Shown in pieces: positions 58,327 through 64,000 of a DNA stretch of 64,000 nucleotides. Below the pieces are notes generated by a model. The model did not search any database. It was not told the DNA's origin and worked only from the letters and a program-made list of their open reading frames with translations. Each line of letters starts with the position of its first letter. The first letter of the stretch is position 1. This DNA comes from Pseudomonas sp. AB6 (GTDB taxonomy: Bacteria; Pseudomonadota; Gammaproteobacteria; Pseudomonadales; Pseudomonadaceae): assembly GCF_034314105.1 (NCBI RefSeq), contig NZ_JAVIWJ010000001.1, forward strand, positions 2,295,501 through 2,359,500, given 5' to 3'. Both the position numbers and the translations under genes were made by a program.

Positions 58327-59196
58327 TTAGTTAGCCAAGTGAGGTTTGGGGAACAATCGGCGCAGAATACCGCTGCGTCCGAACAACAACGAGAAGCCAT
58401 AAAACGCACTTGCAGTCAGCACGATGGCTGGACCCGAAGCGACGCCTAGGTGATAGGACACGATCAGGCCAATGAGACCGGAGAGCGTCGCCACCAGTGT
58501 CGAAATCATCATCAATGCGCTCAAGGATGTGGCCCAGAAGCGCGCCGCCGTGGCCGGAAGCATCATCATTCCCACCGCCATTAAGGTGCCTAGCGCCTGG
58601 AATCCGGCGACTAGATTGAGCACCACTAACAGCAGAAAGAGCACATGGTAAAGCGAGCCTCGACCGCCCACCGCCCTCAGGAAACCGGGATCAAAACACT
58701 CCAACACCAGAGGTCGATAGATGAGTGCGAGCAGGATAAGGGTGAAGGAGGCAATCGCGCCGACCATGTAGATTGCGTTGGAGTCGATGGCGAGAATGGT
58801 GCCGAACAGCACGTGCAGTAAGTCGACATTGGAACCGTGGAGGGAAACGATCAGTACGCCTGCCGCCAGCGAGGTCAGGTAGAAGCTGGCAAAACTTGCG
58901 TCTTCACGCAAAGCGGTAAGTCGGCTGACCAATCCGGACAACAACGCGACTGCCAAGCCGGCAATTAATCCGCCAAAGCCCATGGCGGGCAAAGAGAGGC
59001 CAGCGAATAAAAAGCCCACCGCCGCTCCCGGCAACACTGCGTGACTCATGGCATCGCCGACCAGGCTCATGCGCCGCAACATCAAGAGCACACCCACTGG
59101 CCCCGAGCCGATTCCCAGTGCCAGGCACGCGACCAGTGCGCGGCGCATAAAACCGAACTCAACAAAGGGTTCGACCAACGTCGTGTACAACATCAT
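58327..59196 (-). CDS. zinc ABC transporter permease
   Basis: A 289-residue inner-membrane protein of the ABC-3 family, with eight or more hydrophobic segments. MLRRMSLVGDAMSHAVLPGAAVGFL near 40-64 is the family signature, and the N-terminus (EPFVEFGFMRRALVACLAL) resembles AztB. The stop of the ATPase gene overlaps its start by 4 bases. Confidence 0.92.
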   Translation of the reverse strand: MMLYTTLVEPFVEFGFMRRALVACLALGIGSGPVGVLLMLRRMSLVGDAMSHAVLPGAAVGFLFAGLSLPAMGFGGLIAGLAVALLSGLVSRLTALREDASFASFYLTSLAAGVLIVSLHGSNVDLLHVLFGTILAIDSNAIYMVGAIASFTLILLALIYRPLVLECFDPGFLRAVGGRGSLYHVLFLLLVVLNLVAGFQALGTLMAVGMMMLPATAARFWATSLSALMMISTLVATLSGLIGLIVSYHLGVASGPAIVLTASAFYGFSLLFGRSGILRRLFPKPHLAN

Positions 59197-59957
59197 GACC
59201 GACCACCTGCGGCATTATCTTCATGGGTATCGCACAGGTCAGCGTCAGCACTCCAGAATTCGGCCATATTACGGGCCTTACGCAGGTTTTCGACGCTAAG
59301 TACTTCTGCGGTGGCGCCCCAAGCAATGCTCTCCCGAGCCATCAATAATGTTTGCGGGAAGTGCTGGCGAACTTGCTCCAGGTCGTGAAGAACAGCAATT
59401 ACCGTACGTCCTTGCCCGTGCCAGACGCGCACCAGCTCCAACAGATCGCGTGTGGTACGAGCATCAATAGCGGTGAATGGCTCGTCCAGCAGGATTACCG
59501 CAGCATCTTGCAGTAGCAACCGCGCAAACAGCACCCGTTGAAACTGTCCCGAAGACAGCGAGCCAACGCTGCGTGTCTCAAACCCTTCCAGGCCAACCGC
59601 CAGTAGCGCGTCTTGGGTGAGTTTACTTTGATCGCGACTGAGACCACGGAAAGGGCCAATGCTGCGCCACGCTCCCATAGCCACGGTGTCAGAGACGCTT
59701 AACGGGAAACTGCGATCAATCTCGGCCGCTTGCGGCAAGTAACCCAGCGTGCGAGTGGCCACTTTGCCGAGGTCGACCCGTCCCGCCGCCGGTTTCATGG
59801 TGCCTGCGATGGTTTTGATTAAGGTCGATTTACCCGCGCCATTAGGACCAACGATGGCCGTCAGGCTGCCTGCCTCGAAGCACCCGCTGATGTGGTGCAC
59901 AGCTGGACGACGCTCGTAAGCGACGGTGAGATTGTCCAAAACAATGGCGGCGCTCAT
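59193..59957 (-). CDS. zinc ABC transporter ATPase
   Basis: A 254-residue ATP-binding subunit. Walker A GPNGAGKST near 36-44, signature LSSGQFQRVLFARLLLQ near 145, Walker B AVILLDEPFTA near 165 and the H-loop VLHDLEQV are present. The start at 59957 (MSAAIVLDN) is chosen because its ATG overlaps the stop of a small upstream ORF; a frame start 11 codons upstream lies inside that ORF. Resembles AztA/ZnuC. Confidence 0.92.
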   Translation of the reverse strand: MSAAIVLDNLTVAYERRPAVHHISGCFEAGSLTAIVGPNGAGKSTLIKTIAGTMKPAAGRVDLGKVATRTLGYLPQAAEIDRSFPLSVSDTVAMGAWRSIGPFRGLSRDQSKLTQDALLAVGLEGFETRSVGSLSSGQFQRVLFARLLLQDAAVILLDEPFTAIDARTTRDLLELVRVWHGQGRTVIAVLHDLEQVRQHFPQTLLMARESIAWGATAEVLSVENLRKARNMAEFWSADADLCDTHEDNAAGGRS

Positions 59958-60085
59958 GGAACGGCCACCGCCCAAACGATGGCCACCCACAACAGCACTA
60001 GCATGGCCAGCGCCAGAAGCACACGTTTCCAGGCGGATTGAGCCAGCACAGAGCTGGCAATGGAAGGAGCAAGAGGTGCTTTCAC
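59954..60085 (-). CDS. 43-residue single-span membrane peptide upstream of the zinc ATPase
   Basis: A GTG at 60085 opens a 43-residue frame whose stop (TGA, 59956-59954) overlaps the ATPase start by four bases (ATGA), strong evidence of translational coupling. The N-terminal half is polar (KAPLAPSIASSVLAQSAWKR), and the second half is a single hydrophobic helix ending in VAVP. No close family is known to me. A Zur-like box lies 24 bp upstream, so it is the first gene of the zinc operon. The start codon lacks a strong ribosome binding site. Confidence 0.6.
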   Translation of the reverse strand: MKAPLAPSIASSVLAQSAWKRVLLALAMLVLLWVAIVWAVAVP

Positions 60086-60107
60086 GGAATGAGAACCTGA
60101 CACGATT

Positions 60108-60126
60108 TGTTATAGTATTACATAAC
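60108..60126 (-). promoter_or_regulatory. Zur-like box of the zinc operon
   Basis: TGTTATAGTATTACATAAC contains GTTATAGTATTAC, 12 of 13 bases matching the gammaproteobacterial Zur palindrome GTTATA-N-TATAAC. It lies 24 bp upstream of the first start codon of the transporter operon. Confidence 0.75.
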
Positions 60127-60216
60127 TTATCGAGTTTGGTTCTTGCTGTTTCAAAAAGTTTTTACACACAGCCGACTGGCACGAAGATTATGCCAATCTT
60201 TCGCAGGAGCGCCTGT

Positions 60217-60260
60217 TCCCACAGAATCCCGGCTAACCGAAAATCTGTGATCCTGTGGGA
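60217..60260. repeat. REP-like hairpin between ilvE and zinc operon
   Basis: TCCCACAG and CTGTGGGA arms enclose 28 bases; further pairing (AATC / GATC-type) is imperfect. Same repeat class as 54530-54565, located after the ilvE stop. Confidence 0.65.
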
Positions 60261-60286
60261 GCTGGCTTGTCGACCAAAGCGGCGTA

Positions 60287-61306
60287 TTAGACTTTAACGA
60301 TCCAGCCTTCCGGCGCATCAATATCGCCCGATTGAACACCGGTCAGTTCGTTGTAAAGCTTCTGGGTGATCGGCCCCACCTCTTCCTGGCTGAAGAACAC
60401 GTGGAGAGCGTCGTTGTATTCAATTCCTCCAATAGGGGTGATAACCGCTGCTGTACCGCAAGCCCCCGCTTCTTTGAAATCGCTTAGCTTGTCAATGAAT
60501 ACGTCACCTTCGACAACGTTGAGGCCAAGACGACTTTGCGCCAGTTCGATTAGCGAAAGACGAGTGATGCCTGGTAATACCGACGGCGATTTCGGCGTTA
60601 CAAACACATCGTCATGGGTAATTGCGAAGAAATTGGCAGAACCGACTTCTTCGATTTTTGAGTGCGTTAACGGATCCAGGTAAATACAATCGGCAAAATT
60701 AAGTTTCTTGGCTTGAGAGTTCGGCAATAGGCTAGCTGCATAGTTGCCACCGACCTTAGCCGCACCTGTGCCGTTCGCGGCGGCGCGGTCAAAACTGGAT
60801 ATCTGGAAGTTGTTAGGCTTCAAGCCGCCTTTGAAATAAGCACCCACCGGCATGCAAAAAATCGAGAAAATGAACTGAGGTGCCGTGCGTACACCTATAT
60901 TGTCACCCACGCCGATCACGAACGGACGCAGATAGAGGGAGCCACCCGTTCCATAGGGTGGAATAAAACGCTCGTTGGCGCGGACGACTTTTTTACAGGC
61001 TTCGATGAAATCTTCGGTCGATACATAAGGCATCAACAACCGCGCACAACTACGCTGCATGCGCAGTGCATTCTGGTCAGGGCGGAACAGGTTGATAGAG
61101 CCGTCCTTGCAGCGATAGGCCTTAAGACCTTCGAAACACTGCTGCCCATAGTGCAGAGCCGTCGAGCCCTCACTGATATGCAGCACGTTGTCTTCGGTCA
61201 GCGTTCCTTTCTGCCAGGCGCCATCACGCCAATGCGACAGATAACGCAGATCTGTTTTGATGTAATCGAAGCCCAGCTTGTCCCAATTGATGCTTTCGTA
61301 ACTCAT
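60287..61306 (-). CDS. ilvE: branched-chain amino acid aminotransferase
   Basis: PLP-dependent enzyme interconverting Leu, Ile and Val with their 2-oxo acids; 339 residues, the longer type with a C-terminal tail. The Schiff-base Lys is K184 in GAAKVGGNYAAS. Other motifs are GQQCFEGLKAYR near 54-66, LYLRPFVIG near 124, and CGTAAVITPIGGI near the C-terminus. Single gene; no leader attenuator is apparent. Confidence 0.94.
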   Translation of the reverse strand: MSYESINWDKLGFDYIKTDLRYLSHWRDGAWQKGTLTEDNVLHISEGSTALHYGQQCFEGLKAYRCKDGSINLFRPDQNALRMQRSCARLLMPYVSTEDFIEACKKVVRANERFIPPYGTGGSLYLRPFVIGVGDNIGVRTAPQFIFSIFCMPVGAYFKGGLKPNNFQISSFDRAAANGTGAAKVGGNYAASLLPNSQAKKLNFADCIYLDPLTHSKIEEVGSANFFAITHDDVFVTPKSPSVLPGITRLSLIELAQSRLGLNVVEGDVFIDKLSDFKEAGACGTAAVITPIGGIEYNDALHVFFSQEEVGPITQKLYNELTGVQSGDIDAPEGWIVKV

Positions 61307-61619
61307 GACACCCTCTACCTTTAAAGACCGCCTGAATAACCCAAGCTCTTCGTTTCTATGATGGCAACAACAATACTTTATTCAGGGGCTGGCTCGCATC
61401 TACTCAATGGTGTGCCGGCGTTAATCAGCCTACTGACCATAGACACTCGACGACATCCGGCACACCCAAACCTGACGATAAAGCCTATCCTTCATGGCAT
61501 GCGCGACAAACTCTCAATCTTGACGGCGGGACGAGAATACTTGCGGATGTCCGAAGCGGACCGGAACGAACCAACGCAAATCAGCAAAACGGCCGCGGCA
61601 GAAATATGGGGCGAATACC
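61307..61619. other. 313-bp intergenic region between ilvE and the Gly-rich gene
   Basis: Divergent promoters must lie here. I see no gene; an open frame at 61358-61729 overlaps the Gly-rich gene and has no family resemblance. No clear operator is seen. Confidence 0.4.
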
Positions 61620-62159
61620 ATGAACATCGATTCGATAAAACGTTTTGTCTTGGTGGGTATGGTGGTGGTCGGTCCGGGCTTATCTGTTCCGGCGGCGGCA
61701 CAATCCTACGGCGGCGATTATCACGGTAGAGGGAACTACCACGGCGGCGGTCATTATTACCATGGCGGTGGCGACTATTATCACGGTGGCGGCCATCACG
61801 GCGGCGGCTGGTATGGCAACGGCGCTTGGCTGGGACTCGGTATTGGCTTAGGCGCGGGCTATGCGGCAGGGACTTATGCCAATTCGTATTATTACCGGCC
61901 CTATCCAGTCTATTACTACCCAACGCCAAGTTATTATTACCCTTCGACGATTTATTACCCGGTGGCTCAGCCAGCGCCGATGATCGACCCATACTATTCG
62001 CAGCAAGTCTCCGAACCCGCAACAGCAGCAACGCCGCCGGTTTCACAAGCATCGAACTGGTATTACTGCATTCCGACCAAGGGGTACTACCCCAATGTGC
62101 GCCAGTGTTCAGAGCCTTGGCGCATCGTGCCTGCCACTCCGCCCGGTCCAATCAACTGA
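61620..62159 (+). CDS. exported Gly/Tyr/His-rich protein
   Basis: A 179-residue protein with a signal peptide (about residues 1-27, ending VPAAA). Residues 29-65 are a low-complexity region of YHGGG-type repeats with about ten His, then a Gly-rich hydrophobic stretch (WLGLGIGLGAGYAAGTYA) and a Tyr/Pro-rich part (YRPYPVYYYPTPSYYYP). The C-terminus WYYCIPTKGYYPNVRQCSEPWRIVP is a recurrent C-x(9-10)-C motif in pseudomonad envelope proteins. Function unknown; His-rich repeats could bind metal. Confidence 0.8.
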   Translation: MNIDSIKRFVLVGMVVVGPGLSVPAAAQSYGGDYHGRGNYHGGGHYYHGGGDYYHGGGHHGGGWYGNGAWLGLGIGLGAGYAAGTYANSYYYRPYPVYYYPTPSYYYPSTIYYPVAQPAPMIDPYYSQQVSEPATAATPPVSQASNWYYCIPTKGYYPNVRQCSEPWRIVPATPPGPIN

Positions 62160-62258
62160 AACGGAGCTAATACGTCAAGTGAGCAAAAGTTAACTGACGC
62201 TACGCAGTTACCTCTACCTTCCACGCCTTACGTAACACGTATTTACCGTACCGATAAC

Positions 62259-62285
62259 GGCACAACGTTTCGTCGATGCTGTGCC
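62259..62285 (+). promoter_or_regulatory. GGCACA-N15-TGTGCC dyad, possible activator site
   Basis: Six-base arms at 62259-62264 and 62280-62285 form an inverted repeat about 100 bp upstream of the sigma-54 -24 element, a distance suited to a bacterial enhancer-binding protein. Whether it is bound is unknown. Confidence 0.35.
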
Positions 62286-62361
62286 ATATATGCCACAACA
62301 TCATTGAATGGTCGCCCGGATCGTCGCTTCAAACCCGCCTATATCAGGCCATTAACGGCAC

Positions 62362-62377
62362 TGGCCTGATCCTTGCT
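62362..62377 (+). promoter_or_regulatory. candidate sigma-54 promoter of adhP
   Basis: TGGCCTGATCCTTGCT fits TGGCACG-N4-TTGCW with exact spacing of the GG and GC elements; two of the twelve consensus positions differ. Transcription would begin near 62388, before the small ORF. Confidence 0.6.
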
Positions 62378-62440
62378 GAGTGAGCTGTAAGCGCACCGAC
62401 GCTTGCTCCGATAAAACTTAAAGCTAAGGAGATCTTTTCT

Positions 62441-62509
62441 ATGCGTTCCATTTCGTTCAGTAACGCACTGCCTCGAAGCTTCAGCCGGGATGCCACTTCG
62501 CACGCATAA
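62441..62509 (+). CDS. 22-residue Ser-rich leader ORF before adhP
   Basis: ATG at 62441 is preceded by an excellent AAGGAG ribosome binding site at 62426-62431 and opens a 22-codon frame (MRSISFSNALPRSFSRDATS..., Ser at six positions) ending 36 bases before the adhP start. It may be a leader peptide or small protein; no function can be assigned. Confidence 0.45.
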   Translation: MRSISFSNALPRSFSRDATSHA

Positions 62510-62545
62510 CATCACTTACTGCTACTGTCGTTAAGGATTTCTATC

Positions 62546-63574
62546 ATGCAAAAAACAATGAAAGCCGCAGTCGTCCATACCTTCGGCAAACCACTGGAAA
62601 TTCGTGAAGTACCTGTCCCCACGCCGGGGTACGGCCAAGTTTTGGTAAAAATTGCGGCTTCCGGCGTCTGCCATACCGATCTGCATGCTGCCGAGGGCGA
62701 TTGGCCGGTTAAACCCAACCCGCCTTTTATCCCTGGTCATGAGGGCGTTGGTTATGTAGTCGGAGTCGGTCCAGGTGTTAAACACGTCAAAGAAGGAGAT
62801 CGGGTAGGCGTGCCTTGGCTTTATTCTACTTGCGGCCATTGCGAACATTGCCTTGGCGGCTGGGAAACCCTATGTGAGAAGCAGGAAAATAGCGGCTATT
62901 CCGTCAACGGCGGATTCGCCGAGTACACCTTAGCGGACGCCAACTTTGTCGGTAAATTGCCCGACAATGTCGGCTTCATTGAAATTGCACCCATACTCTG
63001 TGCCGGCGTAACCGTTTACAAAGGGCTGAAAATGACCGAAACCAAGCCTGGCCAGTGGGTGGTGATCTCCGGTATCGGCGGCTTGGGCCATATGGCGGTT
63101 CAATACGCTAAAGCGATGGGCATGAACGTCGCTGCCGTCGACATTGACGACAGCAAGCTTGATCTGGCCCGTAGGCTCGGCGCCGAAGTCACCGTAAACG
63201 CCCGTCATCATGACCCTGCTACCTTCTTGAAAGACGCCATTGGCGGCGCTCACGGGGCATTGGTTACCGCGGTCTCGCCGATTGCGTTCAAACAAGCCAT
63301 GGGCATGACCCGTCGCGGTGGCACCATCGCGCTCAATGGCCTGCCAGCAGGTGAGTTTCCAATTTCGATATTCGACATGGTCCTGAACGGCACCACGGTG
63401 CGCGGTTCCATAGTCGGCACCCGACAGGACCTGCAGGAGGCGTTGGATTTTGCCGGAGAAGGCAAAGTTAAAGCGACGGTATCAACCGAGAAGCTGGAAA
63501 ACGTCAATGCGGTTTTTGATCGCATGCGCGAAGGTCAAATTGAGGGACGCGTGGTTATCGACATGCAGGACTGA
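62546..63574 (+). CDS. adhP: zinc-dependent alcohol dehydrogenase AdhP
   Basis: NAD-dependent primary alcohol dehydrogenase of 342 residues. Catalytic zinc ligands C42, H65 and E66 ([17 protein letters not shown]), and the structural zinc C96, C99, C102, C110 ([15 protein letters not shown]) are present; [14 protein letters not shown] is the NAD motif. It is the ethanol-active, propanol-preferring type. A terminator follows. The candidate sigma-54 promoter suggests control by an enhancer-binding protein. Confidence 0.93.
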   Translation: MQKTMKAAVVHTFGKPLEIREVPVPTPGYGQVLVKIAASGVCHTDLHAAEGDWPVKPNPPFIPGHEGVGYVVGVGPGVKHVKEGDRVGVPWLYSTCGHCEHCLGGWETLCEKQENSGYSVNGGFAEYTLADANFVGKLPDNVGFIEIAPILCAGVTVYKGLKMTETKPGQWVVISGIGGLGHMAVQYAKAMGMNVAAVDIDDSKLDLARRLGAEVTVNARHHDPATFLKDAIGGAHGALVTAVSPIAFKQAMGMTRRGGTIALNGLPAGEFPISIFDMVLNGTTVRGSIVGTRQDLQEALDFAGEGKVKATVSTEKLENVNAVFDRMREGQIEGRVVIDMQD

Positions 63575-63586
63575 TTAAAACTGGGT

Positions 63587-63613
63587 CCAAGCTCGACGTA
63601 ATGTCGGGCTTGG
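63587..63613 (+). terminator. terminator after adhP
   Basis: CCAAGCTCGAC and GTCGGGCTTGG form an 11-bp stem with one G-T pair, around a 5-base loop, 12 bases after the stop codon. The following TCAGTTATCAGTTATTT has only a loose T-run. Confidence 0.75.
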
Positions 63614-63624
63614 TCAGTTATCAG

Positions 63625-63999
63625 TTATTTGGTGGCGTGTTTAACCATTTGGTTATAGACCTTAACCCTTCGGTGATTGCGCGCGTAACCACCCCCTGCT
63701 GAGACCGTGCCGCTTTGCAGGTGATCAAGGTAACGAAACATCTTTCTGGGCGAGATAAACCTGATCTTATAACCCAGCGTTACCATTCTGTCCTGTAACT
63801 CATAACCAGGGTTGCGGTCATCCATTAAAAACTGTAAGCCATGTTTTTTTATCAATCGGACATTCCAAAGCGCACAAAAACTCTTCAGGTGCGTTTCCAT
63901 GAACGGTTTTGGCTCTTTGGCATCTATGCCCAACGCGCGAAAAATACAGCGTGAGTAGTGTTTTATGCAGCGCGAAACCAGTCGCCAAGCAGATCGACC
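63625..63999 (-). CDS. C-terminal part of a protein resembling a family 2 glycosyltransferase
   Basis: The frame is open from the window edge (63999) to the stop at 63625, so the N-terminal part lies outside; about 124 residues are seen. DDRNPGYELQDRMVTLGYKIRFI resembles the region after the catalytic D-D-x pattern of GT2-type glycosyltransferases (here DDRNPGYELQDRM), and a basic tail follows (YARNHRRVKVYNQMVKHATK). Identification is tentative; it could also be another protein in a cell-surface locus. Start is not visible; a TTG at 63933 is only an internal codon. Confidence 0.5.
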   Translation of the reverse strand, partial: GRSAWRLVSRCIKHYSRCIFRALGIDAKEPKPFMETHLKSFCALWNVRLIKKHGLQFLMDDRNPGYELQDRMVTLGYKIRFISPRKMFRYLDHLQSGTVSAGGGYARNHRRVKVYNQMVKHATK

Positions 64000-64000
64000 C

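Larger units (their letters stand above)
62160..62545 (+). promoter_or_regulatory. 386-bp upstream region of adhP
   Basis: Holds a candidate sigma-54 promoter, a GGCACA/TGTGCC dyad and a small ORF, listed separately. Nothing else gene-like is seen. Confidence 0.5.

Noticed and set aside
61358..61729. Open frame ending inside the Gly-rich gene
   Set aside because: No ribosome binding site or family resemblance; the overlapping frame has a signal peptide and repeats.

Overview
The window looks like chromosomal DNA of a Pseudomonas, most likely of the P. fluorescens lineage. The grounds are two adjacent cbb3 oxidase operons followed by ccoGHIS, hemN, anr, apt, recR, ebfC and dnaX, the smc-zipA-ligA block, a purine/ureide cluster with PuuE, PuuD and XdhABC, and repeated TGTAGGAGC-type intergenic palindromes. 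The species is inferred from gene content and protein resemblance, not from a search. I see no phage, plasmid, insertion sequence, CRISPR array, tRNA or rRNA.

Layout: 1-1.9 kb holds the end of an Ig-like-domain protein gene and an alpha/beta hydrolase. 2-18.7 kb is the microaerobic respiration block: cco operon A (N-O-P, no Q), cco operon B (N-O-Q-P), a secreted metallophosphoesterase on the other strand, ccoG-H-I-S plus a TauE/SafE-like membrane protein, hemN under a perfect ANR box, anr itself, and apt. 18.7-23.2 kb (minus strand) is recR, a medium-chain reductase, ebfC and dnaX. 23.3-29.9 kb is mixed: a periplasmic binding protein, a Tat-exported phosphoesterase, a DUF2167 protein, an unknown protein, the SRP RNA (ffs), a GNAT and a zinc-ribbon metallopeptidase. 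30-37.8 kb (minus) is a GntR regulator, smc, zipA and ligA.

38-56.4 kb is a purine-to-urea catabolic island: xdhA-xdhB-xdhC, guaD, a GntR regulator, an AzgA-type purine permease, uraH, puuE-uraD-alc-allA-puuD, an NCS2 urate/xanthine transporter, an OmpK/Tsx-type porin, a TetR regulator and a urea transporter. Guanine is deaminated to xanthine, oxidised to urate, opened by PuuD, UraH and UraD to allantoin, and degraded by PuuE, Alc and AllA to glyoxylate and urea. Five copies of a TTGTATACAA-type palindrome lie at the promoters of the second GntR gene, the permease, uraH, puuE and the urea transporter, and probably form one undescribed GntR regulon. Two TGAC-N6-GTCA sites precede xdhA, next to the first GntR gene.

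56.4-64 kb holds a voltage-gated K+ channel with a C-terminal zinc ribbon, a zinc ABC transporter operon (preceded by a Zur-like box and a 43-residue membrane peptide translationally overlapped with the ATPase gene), ilvE, a Gly/Tyr/His-rich exported protein, a zinc alcohol dehydrogenase with a candidate sigma-54 promoter and a short leader ORF, and the 3' part of a gene resembling a glycosyltransferase.
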